A DNA stretch of 64,000 nt, taken from the NCBI GenBank assembly GCA_900316795.1, contig ONEF01000005.1, forward strand, positions 1 through 64,000, read 5' to 3'. This DNA comes from an uncultured Bacteroidales bacterium (GTDB lineage: Bacteria > Bacteroidota > Bacteroidia > Bacteroidales > UBA932). The notes beneath the pieces are model-generated. The model was not told where the DNA came from and did no database searches. It saw only the letters and a list, made by a program, of their open reading frames with translations. The translations under genes were made by a program, and so were the position numbers. Below are positions 41,249-50,752 of the stretch, piece after piece (within the stretch, counting starts at the first letter, position 1; the number at the start of each line of letters is the position of its first letter).

Positions 41249-42517
41249 TTACTTCAGGCCGAAATGTCTGCGGATTGTCCCAACTGAATCTGTGAGTTCC
41301 CAACCGAAGAACTGCACCTTCTTTTTCAAGGTTTTACCGTTGCGCTCAAGTGTAACTTCCTTCACGTAAGGTTTTCTTCCCATGTGGCCGTATGCGGCGC
41401 AAGGCTCGTAGATAGGGTATTTCAGCCCCAGCTTCTCTATTATCTTGGCCGGACGGAGGTCGAAAATCTTTCCTACGGCTTCCGCTATCTGCCCGTTGGT
41501 CAGCACCTTGCCGTTTTTCTTCACCTTGGTTGTTCCGAAAGTGTTTATGAAGATGCTCAGAGGCTTTGCCACTCCGATTGCATAAGATATCTGTATCTGG
41601 CACTCGTCGCAGACTCCGGCCGCAACCAGATTCTTGGCTATGTAACGGGCTGCATAGGCGGCGCTGCGGTCAACCTTGCTCGGGTCTTTTCCGCTGAGGG
41701 CTCCTCCGCCGTGGGCACCTCTTCCTCCGTAAGTGTCCACGATTATCTTTCGTCCGGTAAGTCCGGTGTCCCCGTGCGGTCCTCCGATGACGAACTTTCC
41801 TGTAGGGTTGACATACAGCTTGTACGGTTTGCTGAAAAGGTTCCTGATACTCTCCGGCATGTCTTCCAGCATCATCGGGATGACGATGTTCTTCACGTCT
41901 TCCTTTATCTTCTTGAGCATGCGGGCGTCCTTGTCAAACTCATCGTGCTGGGTGGAGAGAACGATGGTGTGTACCCTGAGAGGCTTGCGGTCGTCTGAAT
42001 ACTCTATGGTGAACTGGCTCTTGGCGTCAGGCCTGAGGTAAGGCATCAGGTTTGTCTCCTTGCGGATATGGGCCAGAGTGAGCAGAAGATGGTGGCTGAG
42101 CCAAATAGGGAGCGGCATCAGGTCTTCGGTTTCCCGGCAGGCGTAACCGAACATTATTCCCTGGTCTCCTGCACCTTGGTCTTCTTTCTTCTTGCGGTCA
42201 ACTCCGCGGTTGATGTCGTCGCTCTGCTCGTGAAGGGCGGAAAGTATTCCGCAGGAAGAGCCGTCGAACTTGTATTCGGCCTTGGTATAGCCGATCCGGT
42301 TTATCACTTCCCTTGCAGTCTTCTGTATATCCACATAAGCTTCTGAACGTACTTCTCCGCCTATGACTACAAGACCTGTACTTACAAATGTTTCGCAAGC
42401 AACCTTGCTGGATTCGTCCTGGGAAAGGAACTGGTCAAGTATAGCGTCTGAAATCTGGTCCGCAACTTTGTCCGGATGCCCTTCTGACACGGATTCTGAT
42501 GTAAACAAATATGCCAT
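41249..42517 (-). CDS. metK: S-adenosylmethionine synthetase
   Basis: 422 residues from the ATG at 42517; a TTG at 42544 is in frame but unlikely. Signature motifs: [17 protein letters not shown] (ATP site), [12 protein letters not shown] and [16 protein letters not shown] (P-loop-like). It makes S-adenosylmethionine from methionine and ATP. A SAM-II aptamer heads its leader, so the product should repress its own synthesis. Converges on mutS2 with a 14-base gap. Confidence 0.97.
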   Translation of the reverse strand: MAYLFTSESVSEGHPDKVADQISDAILDQFLSQDESSKVACETFVSTGLVVIGGEVRSEAYVDIQKTAREVINRIGYTKAEYKFDGSSCGILSALHEQSDDINRGVDRKKKEDQGAGDQGIMFGYACRETEDLMPLPIWLSHHLLLTLAHIRKETNLMPYLRPDAKSQFTIEYSDDRKPLRVHTIVLSTQHDEFDKDARMLKKIKEDVKNIVIPMMLEDMPESIRNLFSKPYKLYVNPTGKFVIGGPHGDTGLTGRKIIVDTYGGRGAHGGGALSGKDPSKVDRSAAYAARYIAKNLVAAGVCDECQIQISYAIGVAKPLSIFINTFGTTKVKKNGKVLTNGQIAEAVGKIFDLRPAKIIEKLGLKYPIYEPCAAYGHMGRKPYVKEVTLERNGKTLKKKVQFFGWELTDSVGTIRRHFGLK

Positions 42518-42521
42518 AACA

Positions 42522-42578
42522 CTAAATATTTTTGATTTTGACAAAACTCCAGTGTCTGAGAAATGACGATACTTGCAT
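42522..42578 (-). CDS. candidate upstream ORF 2 in the metK leader
   Basis: An 18-codon frame ([18 protein letters not shown]) ends four bases before the metK ATG. The spacing would let ribosomes couple translation. No evidence of expression beyond position. Confidence 0.3.
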   Translation of the reverse strand: MQVSSFLRHWSFVKIKNI

Positions 42579-42586
42579 CCGGAAGC

Positions 42587-42608
42587 GGGCTTAAAGAAAC
42601 ATCAGCCC
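42587..42608 (-). promoter_or_regulatory. hairpin downstream of the SAM-II aptamer
   Basis: On the minus strand GGGCT (42604-42608) can pair with AGCCC (42587-42591) around a 12-base loop. No T run follows, so it may be part of the switch's expression platform rather than a plain terminator. Confidence 0.4.
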
Positions 42609-42623
42609 TGTTCGTTTTAGCAT
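42591..42623 (-). CDS. candidate upstream ORF 1 overlapping the SAM-II aptamer
   Basis: A 10-codon frame ([10 protein letters not shown]) whose ATG lies in the conserved AUGCUAAA strand of the aptamer. SAM binding would bury the start. Only the position supports it. Confidence 0.25.
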   Translation of the reverse strand: MLKRTGLMFL

Positions 42624-42660
42624 TTTTTAATGTGGTTGCAAGCAGTCAAATCTTTCCACT
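42611..42660 (-). promoter_or_regulatory. SAM-II riboswitch upstream of metK
   Basis: The minus strand carries the SAM-II elements in order: P1 GTGG, the conserved GATTT, TTGCAA, P1 partner CCAC, an A-rich TTAAAAAA linker, and ATGCTAAAACG that forms the pseudoknot. The aptamer begins about 12 bases after the predicted transcript start. SAM-II binds S-adenosylmethionine and normally lowers expression of the methionine/SAM genes it precedes; metK fits. Confidence 0.85.
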
Positions 42661-42676
42661 AACGGTTATACGGCGG

Positions 42677-42684
42677 CAAAAGTA
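42677..42684 (-). promoter_or_regulatory. -7 box of the metK promoter
   Basis: Minus-strand TACTTTTG matches TAnnTTTG and would start the transcript close to the 5' edge of the riboswitch. Confidence 0.65.
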
Positions 42685-42779
42685 TCATATTTTTGTACAT
42701 CAAGCAAGAGAAATCAATTATATTTTTCTCCGCGAAATATTTTGTAGGGTCTTTGTTGGGAAATCTCTTTGCTATTTTG

Positions 42780-42787
42780 TATTTTCG
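42780..42787 (+). promoter_or_regulatory. possible -7 box for the Oar-like receptor
   Basis: TATTTTCG matches TAnnTTTG in seven of eight positions, 44 bases before the ATG at 42832. TTTG runs lie upstream, but the spacing is uncertain. Confidence 0.35.
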
Positions 42788-42831
42788 CCCGTGGATTGAA
42801 ACAACAAACAAAACCTTATATTTTAATTTTT

Positions 42832-45800
42832 ATGAAAAAAACAATCAAGTTGTTTGCCTTAACGGTTTTGAGCATGTTTGTAGCCGGCAATGTACTTGCG
42901 CAGGTTACAACATCCTCAATGAGCGGTAAGGTAAGCGAAAAGGACGGAACAGGAGTTGCCGGTGCTACCGTCATAGCAACCCATACTCCTTCTGGAACAA
43001 AGTACTACTCCGTGACAGACAACAACGGAAACTACCGCATTCCAAACATGCGTGTCGGTGGTCCTTATGAAGTCACAGCTACTCTCCTGGGTTATGCAGA
43101 TGCAAAGACAGAAGGAGCTTATCTGAAATTGGGTGAGAACTTCGTACGCAACATAACCATCAGCGAGCAGTCCGTAGCTTTGGATGCCATTGTGGTAAAG
43201 GGTGGGGTGAACAACCCTATGCTCAATTCTGACAAGAACGGTGCTTCAACTAACGTAAGCTCTGCCCAGCTCCGTCAGCTTCCTTCCATAAGCAGGGGCA
43301 TTACAGACTTTACCAAGTTGACTCCTCAGGCAAACGGTACTTCCTTCGGCGGAAGAGACAACAGAATGAACACCATCACTATAGACGGTGCCGCATTCAA
43401 CAACAATTTCGGTCTGAGCACAACCCAGATACTTCCTGGAGGACAGGCTCAGCCTATCGCACTGGATGCTATCGAGGAAATCACCGTAAACCTTGCTCCG
43501 TTCGACATCCGTCAGAGCCAGTTTACCGGTGCTTCCATCAACGCTGTAACAAAGAGCGGTACAAATACCTTCGCAGGAAGTGTTTACACTTATTTCAGAC
43601 CTAAATCTTTCACTGGAGACAAGGTTGGAAACAGCAAGGTTGCAGGAGCACACGATTCCAAGTCACAGACTTACGGTGTTACCTTCGGCGGCCCTATCAT
43701 CAAGGACAAGCTCTTCTTCTTCGTCAGCGGTGAGTATGAGAAGACCACCAGGCCTTCAGGTTCTTGGGAGCCTAGCACCACTGGAGTTGCCGACAATGCT
43801 ACCAGAACTTCACGTACAACGGTTGCTGACCTTCAGAAGATGCACGATTATCTGCTTTCAACCTACGGATATGAGGCAGGTGCATACCAGAACTTCCGCA
43901 ACTTCGAGGAGAAGAACCACAAGATCCTCGCGAGAATTGACTGGAACATCAACAAGAGCAACAAGTTCACTCTCCGTTACAACGAGGTTGTAGGAACTTC
44001 AGATGTTCTTACCAACGGAACATCAGCTCCTAACCCAAGAGGATCAAACCGTATCTCCGCACAGTCCATTGCTTTCCAGAATGCATGGTACGGCTTCGAG
44101 AATACGGTAAGAAGCATAACCGCCGAGCTCAACTCAAACTGGGGCAGGGTATCCAACAATTTCCTGGCTTCATATACCATGATAGAAGACAAGAGAACCA
44201 CTGACTCTGACGTGTTCCCGTTCGTTGATATCTACAAGGGTGGTGACCAGTACATGTCTTTCGGTCTGGAGCTCTTCTCTTACAACAATGACGTGAAGAA
44301 CAATACCCTTTCCATCAAGGATAACCTTTCTTTCTCTCTTGGAGCACACGACATTACAGTAGGTGCAAGCTATGACCAGCTCTACTTCAAGAACAACTAT
44401 ATGAGAGAGGGTACTTCATACTACAGATACAACTACAACAATACTGCAGACCCTGCAACCGGAATCGTCTATACAGACGGTATGGAAGCTTTCTACGCAG
44501 GTGCAACCCCAACAGCCTTTGCTATCCAGTATGCTTACAAGGCAGGCGAGATGCCAGGTGTTGAGCTCTCATTCGGAATGGCTTCTTTGTATGCACAGGA
44601 CGAGTGGAAGGTTACAGACAACTTCAAACTCACTTACGGTTTGAGGGCAGAACTTCCTATCTACCTCAACAAGCTCGACGCCAACGCTGCTGTTGACGAA
44701 GTTGGTTTCAACAAGTGGAACAACAGCTGGAGAGACCACTACAAGGTAGGTGAGACTGCAGAGAAGAACTATCACATCCAGAGCGGCAAGTGGCCTAAGA
44801 GCAGAGTTCAGTTCTCTCCTAGGGTAGGTTTCAACTGGGATGTTATGGGCGACAGAAGCATCCAGGTTCGTGGAGGTACAGGTCTGTTCTCAGGCTTCCT
44901 TCCTTTCGTATGGTTCACCAACCAGCCTAACGGTGCTGGTATGATCCAGTCTCCTGAGGTTCTGATCACAAGCGCGGCAACACTTGCTGCCAACCACATC
45001 ACATTCAACCCTGATTTCAGAAAGCAGATAGAGGCTAACCCTACACTTCTCCCTACAACTCCGGGCAAACTTCCTAACAGCCCTGCATTCGCTGAGGTTG
45101 ACAAGAAGTTCCGCATGCCTCAGGTTTGGAGAACCAACGTTGCAGTTGACTTCGAGCTTCCTTGGAACATGGTATTCACCCTTGAGGAAATCTTCACCAA
45201 GGATATCAATGCAGTTATGCAGAAGAACATCAATATGGAGTATGCAGCCGGTTACTATTCAGGTTCAGACCGCAGACCTTACTGGACTACCCAGAAGATC
45301 AACAGCAACATCGGTTCTGCTATGCTGCTGACCAACACCAGCAAGGGATTCCAGAACTCTCTGACCGCACAGCTGACCAAGAACGCCTCCAGAGGTTTGA
45401 GCGGAAGTATCGCCTATACCTACACCATAGCTAAAGACGTTACTTCAAACCCTGGTTCTACTGCAGCTTCTGCATGGAGCTCCAACCCTGCAATCTACCA
45501 GCTCAACGATCCTGAACTCAGCTACTCCAACTTTGCCGTTCCTCACAGGGTAGTAGGAAACATCTCCTACAGGTTCGAGTGGGCAAGACATTTTGCAACC
45601 ACCTTCTCCCTCCTTTATACAGGAAGTGCTCAGGGAAGATGCAACTGGATGTACTCCAACGATATGAACAAGGACGGCTATTCCGCAGACCTTATGTACA
45701 TTCCTCGCAATGCAAACGACATAAAGTTTGTTGACGCAACATACAGCTGGACAGACGGTACAGGAACAAAGCACAATGTCCTGGTTCCGGCTGCAAAGGC

Positions 45801-46239
45801 TCAGGCCGCTTTCTGGCAGTATGTCAACGACACCAAGTATCTGCGCAAGCACAAGGGAGAATATGCAAAGAGATTCGCATACACCGCTCCTTGGCACAAC
45901 AGATGGGATTTCAAAGTTATGCAGGATATCTTCACCAACTTTGGAACCAACCGCAGATTCACTCTCCAGGCCAGCTTGGATATCGTTAACGTAGGTAACC
46001 TGATCAACAAGAAGTGGGGTGCTTACAAGAGCATGGCAAACCAGAGCTATGACAACCTCCGTCCTCTTACCTTCGTAAGCAATGCCGGTGGAGTTCCAAC
46101 CTTCAGGCTCAATGCAAATGCTACTGCCAACGATCCTCAGAGTGTTATAGACAACTTCTATAGCAGCAACTCCTGGAAGAAGACAGTTTCAACAAGCTCA
46201 ACTTGGGGAATGATGTTCGGTGTAAGACTTATCTTCTAA
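42832..46239 (+). CDS. Oar-like TonB-dependent receptor
   Basis: 1135 residues from the ATG at 42832. A signal peptide (about 1-23, ending VLAQ) is followed by a carboxypeptidase-regulatory-like domain (SMSGKVSEKDGTGVAGATV). The plug domain holds ITIDGAAFNNNFGLS, and INAVTKSGTNTFAGSVYTYF is typical of Oar/TonB receptors. A large barrel ends FGVRLIF with a terminal Phe. No SusD-type partner follows, unlike glycan-uptake pairs. The ligand is unknown. High use of AAC, AAG and CTC codons suggests strong expression. Confidence 0.88.
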   Translation: MKKTIKLFALTVLSMFVAGNVLAQVTTSSMSGKVSEKDGTGVAGATVIATHTPSGTKYYSVTDNNGNYRIPNMRVGGPYEVTATLLGYADAKTEGAYLKLGENFVRNITISEQSVALDAIVVKGGVNNPMLNSDKNGASTNVSSAQLRQLPSISRGITDFTKLTPQANGTSFGGRDNRMNTITIDGAAFNNNFGLSTTQILPGGQAQPIALDAIEEITVNLAPFDIRQSQFTGASINAVTKSGTNTFAGSVYTYFRPKSFTGDKVGNSKVAGAHDSKSQTYGVTFGGPIIKDKLFFFVSGEYEKTTRPSGSWEPSTTGVADNATRTSRTTVADLQKMHDYLLSTYGYEAGAYQNFRNFEEKNHKILARIDWNINKSNKFTLRYNEVVGTSDVLTNGTSAPNPRGSNRISAQSIAFQNAWYGFENTVRSITAELNSNWGRVSNNFLASYTMIEDKRTTDSDVFPFVDIYKGGDQYMSFGLELFSYNNDVKNNTLSIKDNLSFSLGAHDITVGASYDQLYFKNNYMREGTSYYRYNYNNTADPATGIVYTDGMEAFYAGATPTAFAIQYAYKAGEMPGVELSFGMASLYAQDEWKVTDNFKLTYGLRAELPIYLNKLDANAAVDEVGFNKWNNSWRDHYKVGETAEKNYHIQSGKWPKSRVQFSPRVGFNWDVMGDRSIQVRGGTGLFSGFLPFVWFTNQPNGAGMIQSPEVLITSAATLAANHITFNPDFRKQIEANPTLLPTTPGKLPNSPAFAEVDKKFRMPQVWRTNVAVDFELPWNMVFTLEEIFTKDINAVMQKNINMEYAAGYYSGSDRRPYWTTQKINSNIGSAMLLTNTSKGFQNSLTAQLTKNASRGLSGSIAYTYTIAKDVTSNPGSTAASAWSSNPAIYQLNDPELSYSNFAVPHRVVGNISYRFEWARHFATTFSLLYTGSAQGRCNWMYSNDMNKDGYSADLMYIPRNANDIKFVDATYSWTDGTGTKHNVLVPAAKAQAAFWQYVNDTKYLRKHKGEYAKRFAYTAPWHNRWDFKVMQDIFTNFGTNRRFTLQASLDIVNVGNLINKKWGAYKSMANQSYDNLRPLTFVSNAGGVPTFRLNANATANDPQSVIDNFYSSNSWKKTVSTSSTWGMMFGVRLIF

Positions 46240-46259
46240 AGAAGGTCTGATCCTTGACA

Positions 46260-46291
46260 AAAAAAGGGAAGCATCACGCTTCCCTTTTTTT
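46260..46291. terminator. bidirectional terminator between convergent genes
   Basis: GGGAAGC (46266-46272) and GCTTCCC (46278-46284) form a 7-base stem around a 5-base loop, with A and T runs on either side. It serves the receptor gene and perhaps the DUF4270 gene. Confidence 0.85.
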
Positions 46292-46374
46292 ATATCCGTA
46301 AGTCCAAGACCACAAGCAGACGCGTAAGCCTCAGGCTATAATATTATTACCCTAAAATCTTTCTCTAAAGGAAC

Positions 46375-47784
46375 TTAATCGTTCATCACGGCAAATACCA
46401 CTTCAACCGTAGGATAGTCAGTGTGCAGCGGCCCGTTGAGCTTTCCTATGAAGTAAGAAGTCAAATCAGTTGAGTAGGTTGTGGTCGTAGATGATGAATA
46501 ATAGTTGCTGGATGTGGATTCGCTGACCGGTGAGAACCACATTGCATATTCGGTCCAGTTGGCGGCTACGGCATCCTTGCTCAGGCCGATCAGTTTCTGG
46601 ATGACGCTGGAGATGTTTCCTGTATAGCAGCTGAGAGACCTGTTTACGCTGCCTGCATTGTTGGATGCTGAATAAATGTCTCCTATAGGAGAATACATAT
46701 AGCTGGTCTTGCTTGTGTTCCAGGTTTTGTTAAGAGGATAAAGGCTGGCAGGGAAACATCTGTTGATGAAACTTACGGTAGAGTTGTCTGTTACAAAAGG
46801 CAGTTTATAAGTAGCTTTTGCTACCAGAAGTTTGTCCGCATCATAGTTTTTCTTTGCAATCCAGTTGTCCAGGGTGTCTTTCAGCACGGATGGATCCACA
46901 TAAGCCTTGAGCCCGCCGATTCCCTCTACATAGATGTACTCTTTCTCCTCTTCACTTTCAAGCGGCTGTGACTCATAGGTTGAGAAGTTCTGGGTGTAGG
47001 TATTGTCTCCCAGAGGAATCAGCACCGTAGTGTCTTTTACAGCCAGTCCGCTTTGCCAGGTTGGCTGGAATGAGAAGGTCAGGTAAATATATGCTCCGGT
47101 CGTCGAGAATATATTCAGTCTTCCTCCGGTTGTTCCCTCCTCAGGAGGATCGCAGGTAAAATACAAAGCCTTGAAGCGGTCCATGAACCTTGAGGAAGAA
47201 TCCAACTCAAGTTGGGTAGCGTTGAGGAGATCCTGCCCGAAACTGTTTTTGAGCCATATCCTGAGAGTGTCTGATCCGGTATAGACTACACTTCCGGTGT
47301 CAACAGGGGTGTGGTTGTAGTCTGACGGCTTGAGGTCCCCTGCGTATCTCGAGGTTGTGTCAACCACACGGTTCATCCTGTAAACATGGAAATTCTGAGG
47401 AAGGCCCTCTTGGGCGTCATCAAGAATCTTGGTTGAAGACTTCTGTATGGTAAGGTAGGCGCTTTTAATCTTTCTGTTGGTTCCCCAGTTCAACTTTTTT
47501 GTGGTGTAATAAGGAGCATAGTTGGTGGCAAAGGAAAAATGGGCCAGACCGAACTCCTCAGTCCTGAACGCTCCGACGACAGCACTGCTGGTAGAGAGAG
47601 CCTGTATGTCATCCATCATCTTGGTTCTCAGAGGAAGATGAAAAGTAGCTGTCTGAAGGTGCAAAGCCTGTTCGTCTGGAACATTGTCTGCTCCGAGCGT
47701 CTTGTCAACAGTTATGCAGGATGTGGATATTAATGCCAGTGAAACTGTCATTGATAAGGCCAAAGCCTTGAAAACTGAATGCAT
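46375..47784 (-). CDS. DUF4270 family lipoprotein
   Basis: 469 residues with a lipobox (ISTSC, about Cys 23). The opening after the signal (VDKTLGADNVPDEQALHLQT, then TATFHLPLRTKMMDDI) and beta-rich body fit DUF4270, a Bacteroidota outer-membrane lipoprotein family. Its function is unknown. The start codon overlaps the stop of the glycosyltransferase-like gene by one base, so the two are co-translated; this pairing is common in the phylum. Confidence 0.8.
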   Translation of the reverse strand: MHSVFKALALSMTVSLALISTSCITVDKTLGADNVPDEQALHLQTATFHLPLRTKMMDDIQALSTSSAVVGAFRTEEFGLAHFSFATNYAPYYTTKKLNWGTNRKIKSAYLTIQKSSTKILDDAQEGLPQNFHVYRMNRVVDTTSRYAGDLKPSDYNHTPVDTGSVVYTGSDTLRIWLKNSFGQDLLNATQLELDSSSRFMDRFKALYFTCDPPEEGTTGGRLNIFSTTGAYIYLTFSFQPTWQSGLAVKDTTVLIPLGDNTYTQNFSTYESQPLESEEEKEYIYVEGIGGLKAYVDPSVLKDTLDNWIAKKNYDADKLLVAKATYKLPFVTDNSTVSFINRCFPASLYPLNKTWNTSKTSYMYSPIGDIYSASNNAGSVNRSLSCYTGNISSVIQKLIGLSKDAVAANWTEYAMWFSPVSESTSSNYYSSSTTTTYSTDLTSYFIGKLNGPLHTDYPTVEVVFAVMND

Positions 47785-48611
47785 TATTCTTTCAAAAATT
47801 TACCGTAAAACTTAATGTACTTGCTGGTATATGCAGCCGTGTTGCCTTCTGTTATCTCTGAATAAGCCAGGGAAGGAATCTTTTCCTTAGCGGCAAAATC
47901 AGTGATTTCCTTGCTTACGTTCTTGCTTCCGAAGATAACACCGTCTGCATACTTGACAGCGATTTTAGCAAGATTTGTACCAGTTGGCGTATTGAGCAGC
48001 TCAACATCGGATGGTTTGATGTTGTTTGCTATGATTTTCTTGGCAAAAGAGGAGGAAAAACGTTCCTTGCCGATTTCGTCGTAGATGGAGACTATTATCT
48101 TGCTGTCAGTAAATATAGGGTCTGCCTTGAAGGTCTTTTTCAGATAAAGCGGCACAAGAGCTGCCAGCCATCCGCTGCAGTGGATTATCGTTGGCTGCCA
48201 CCTGAGTTTCTTGACGGTTTCCAATGTTCCTTTGGCAAAGAGGATGGCTCTTTCGTCACTGTCTGCAAAGAACTTGTCCTTTTCATCGCGGAAGACAAAT
48301 TTCCTTTTGAAATAGTCTTCATTCTCAATGAAATAGACTTGGATCCTGGCCTGAGGAATAGAAGCCACCTTAATGACGAGCGGACGGTCAACATCGTTCA
48401 CCACGATATTCATGCCTGACAGGCGGATTACCTCATGGAGCTGGTTTCGGCGCTCGTTGATGCATCCGTACTTTGGCATAAAAGATCTTATCTCCATCCC
48501 GTTTTCCTGTGCAGCCTGAGGCATGTACCGGCCAACTGTTGCAGATGGACTCTCCGGAATGTAGGGAGTGATTTCTGAACTGATGTATAATATTCTTACA
48601 GGCGCTTTCAT
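47784..48611 (-). CDS. GT5 glycogen/starch synthase N-terminal domain protein
   Basis: 275 residues. It looks like the N-terminal (catalytic) domain of GT5 glycogen synthases: ILYISSEITPYIPESPSA at the start, GMEIRSFMPKYGCINERRNQ, IIHCSGWLAALVPLYLK and IVSIYDEIG. A full enzyme has about 470 residues; the ADP-glucose-binding C-terminal half is missing, so catalysis is doubtful. The form is recurrent next to DUF4270. Confidence 0.8.
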   Translation of the reverse strand: MKAPVRILYISSEITPYIPESPSATVGRYMPQAAQENGMEIRSFMPKYGCINERRNQLHEVIRLSGMNIVVNDVDRPLVIKVASIPQARIQVYFIENEDYFKRKFVFRDEKDKFFADSDERAILFAKGTLETVKKLRWQPTIIHCSGWLAALVPLYLKKTFKADPIFTDSKIIVSIYDEIGKERFSSSFAKKIIANNIKPSDVELLNTPTGTNLAKIAVKYADGVIFGSKNVSKEITDFAAKEKIPSLAYSEITEGNTAAYTSKYIKFYGKFLKE

Positions 48612-48628
48612 CCGTAAAATAGTTTATG

Positions 48629-48636
48629 CAAAGATA
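48629..48636 (-). promoter_or_regulatory. -7 box for the GT5-like gene
   Basis: Minus-strand TATCTTTG matches TAnnTTTG, 17 bases before the ATG at 48611. Half of a divergent promoter pair. Confidence 0.55.
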
Positions 48637-48658
48637 ACAAATTTTTTTAAGAAAACAT

Positions 48659-48666
48659 TATCTTTG
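48659..48666 (+). promoter_or_regulatory. -7 box for ftsX
   Basis: TATCTTTG matches TAnnTTTG and ends 10 bases before the ftsX ATG at 48677, giving a 5' leader of only a few bases. Confidence 0.6.
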
Positions 48667-48676
48667 TCTCTTGGTT

Positions 48677-49555
48677 ATGAACAGGAAGGATAAGGGCATC
48701 TTGCGCCGGCGTTTCTGGCGTTCTTACATATCTTCTGTGATCAGCATCTCTTTGGTTCTTTTCATAGTTGGTCTGTTTGCAGTGCTGTTTTTCAGCACCA
48801 GGAGAATTTCGGCCTACTTCAAGGAAAACGTGAAGATTTCTGTTATCCTGGCAGACAACGTAGCCTCTTCCCAGGCAGAGGAGTTTTCCGCAAATCTTGC
48901 AAAGATGCCTCAGGTCATGTCGGCTGAACTGATCACTCAGGAGCAGGGCACGGAGGAGATGAAGAAAATCCTCGGCGAAGACTTTCTGGAGGAATTCGAG
49001 ACCAATCCGTTGCCTTCCTGCGTGGAGCTTCAGCTCAAGGAAGCATATTTTGAAGCGGACAGCATAGCCAAGCTCAGGGATTTGCTCGTGGAGGACCCTA
49101 TGGTTGACGGTGTCGAATATCAGGAAGACATGATCAGTTCCATAAACCGGAACCTAAGACGGGCTACCATAGCTTTCGTGTGTCTGGCGGCACTTCTGGC
49201 AATTATCTCTATAGTCTTGATAAACAATACCGTACGCCTCAATATTTTTTCCAAAAGACATTCGGTCAGGACAATGCAGCTGGTGGGAGCCACTCCGGGG
49301 TTCATCCAGCGCCCGTTCCTTCTCAACTCCCTCCTTCAGGGAGTGCTTAGCGCTTTGGTGGCTATTGCCGCTCTTCTGGCCTTCGGGGTGCTGCTCAAAA
49401 AGCAGATTCCTCAGCTTTCCGCTATCATCGGAACGGAAACTTTCCTATATTGCAGCGCCGGATTGCTGGTCCTCGGCGTACTCATGTGCGTCGGGTGCAC
49501 TTATTTGATAGTAAGAAAAATGACGGCCTTGTCCGTGGACAGGCTTTACATATAG
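48677..49555 (+). CDS. ftsX: cell division protein FtsX
   Basis: 292 residues from the ATG at 48677. RRRFWRSYISSVISISLVLF starts the first membrane helix. An extracytoplasmic domain of ~120 residues follows (ISAYFKENVKISVIL, VEYQEDMI). Three helices lie at the end (TIAFVCLAALLAIIS; LQGVLSALVAIAALLAF; LLVLGVLMCVGCTYLIV). FtsX pairs with FtsE and activates cell-wall hydrolases during division. ftsE is not in the window. Confidence 0.9.
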   Translation: MNRKDKGILRRRFWRSYISSVISISLVLFIVGLFAVLFFSTRRISAYFKENVKISVILADNVASSQAEEFSANLAKMPQVMSAELITQEQGTEEMKKILGEDFLEEFETNPLPSCVELQLKEAYFEADSIAKLRDLLVEDPMVDGVEYQEDMISSINRNLRRATIAFVCLAALLAIISIVLINNTVRLNIFSKRHSVRTMQLVGATPGFIQRPFLLNSLLQGVLSALVAIAALLAFGVLLKKQIPQLSAIIGTETFLYCSAGLLVLGVLMCVGCTYLIVRKMTALSVDRLYI

Positions 49556-49561
49556 TGTTTT

Positions 49562-49813
49562 ATGGCTGACAACAACAATAAAGATTTTGCCCTTCCCAAG
49601 AGGAATCTCCTTTGGATAATCATCGGGTTTGCGGTGATGGTGTTGGGTTATATACTGCTTAGCGGTGGCGGCAGCTCAGATCCTTCTGAGTTTTCCCCGG
49701 CGATTTTCAGTTTCAGGAGGATGGTGGTGGCACCTCTGGTTATTGTATTGGGGTGCGCTCTGGTTGTCATCGCGATAATGCACAAAAACAAGAAGAATAA
49801 TCAAAACAGTTAA
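49562..49813 (+). CDS. DUF3098 small membrane protein
   Basis: 83 residues with two membrane segments (LLWIIIGFAVMVLGYILLSG and MVVAPLVIVLGCALVVIAIM) and a SDPSEFSPAIFSFRR link. Fits DUF3098 of Bacteroidota. It lies between ftsX and uppP with 6- and 3-base gaps, so a role in division or wall building is suggested by context only. Confidence 0.85.
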   Translation: MADNNNKDFALPKRNLLWIIIGFAVMVLGYILLSGGGSSDPSEFSPAIFSFRRMVVAPLVIVLGCALVVIAIMHKNKKNNQNS

Positions 49814-49816
49814 AAT

Positions 49817-50752
49817 ATGGATTGGTGGCACGGTCTGATTTTGGGCCTGGTTCAAGGCCTTGCGGAGTTTCTTCCTATTAGCAGCAGCGGACATCTTACA
49901 ATAATGCAGGAGACTCTGGGAATCGGAGGAGAAGGCAATCTGGCTTTTGACATAGCGGTTCATGTTGCTACGGTGCTCAGCACCCTGGTGATTTTCTGGA
50001 AGCCGATTTTCGGTATCGGAAAGGGGCTGTTTGCCAAAGGAATGAACCGGGAGAAAGATTATGTCTTGAAGATTCTCGTATCAATGATTCCTATTCTCCT
50101 GGTGGGTTTTCTTCTCAAGGATACGGTGGAGAGGATCTTTGATACGGAAAGAATAGCCCGTCATACCGGCAATCCTCTGCTTGTTGTGGGTATCTGTTTG
50201 ATAGTTACAGCAATACTTCTTCTTATCAGTGAGATCATCTCTGCTGTAAGAGACCTCAAAAAAGGCAAGGATGCGGAAGACAAGGAACAGAAACTGGCAG
50301 ACAGGATGACCGTCAATTCCGAAATGAGCGGTCCGGAAAAACGCAAGATATTCACTCTCCAGAACGGCATAAACTATTGGCAGGCATTTTTGGTTGGAGT
50401 GGCTCAGAGCATTGCTGTTCTGCCCGGCCTGTCCCGCTCCGGTTCCACTATAGCCACCGGTCTGATGGCAAAGGTCAGGAGGACTTCCCTGGCCCAGTTC
50501 GTGTTCATCATGGTGATAGTTCCGATTTTGGGCGAGGCTTTCCTGGAACTTCTGAAAGTGCTCCGCGGAAGTGACATGGGGCATTTCTTCACCATCCCTG
50601 TGCTTTGCGGATTTCTGGCTGCATTTGTTTCAGGGCTTTTTGCATGCCGCCTGATGGTGGGTCTTCTCAAAAAGTTCAGGCTCTGGGGTTTTGCCGTTTA
50701 CTGTTTCATAGTTGGCGTTCTTTGCATAGTCCTGCCATACGCTATCAGATAA
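49817..50752 (+). CDS. uppP: undecaprenyl-diphosphatase UppP
   Basis: 311 residues, multi-spanning. LVQGLAEFLPISSSGHL near residue 9-25 and LPGLSRSGSTIATGL are the two catalytic motifs (E/Q-rich and SGS loop). It recycles undecaprenyl pyrophosphate to the lipid carrier for peptidoglycan and O-antigen. The stop abuts the next gene's ATG. Confidence 0.95.
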   Translation: MDWWHGLILGLVQGLAEFLPISSSGHLTIMQETLGIGGEGNLAFDIAVHVATVLSTLVIFWKPIFGIGKGLFAKGMNREKDYVLKILVSMIPILLVGFLLKDTVERIFDTERIARHTGNPLLVVGICLIVTAILLLISEIISAVRDLKKGKDAEDKEQKLADRMTVNSEMSGPEKRKIFTLQNGINYWQAFLVGVAQSIAVLPGLSRSGSTIATGLMAKVRRTSLAQFVFIMVIVPILGEAFLELLKVLRGSDMGHFFTIPVLCGFLAAFVSGLFACRLMVGLLKKFRLWGFAVYCFIVGVLCIVLPYAIR

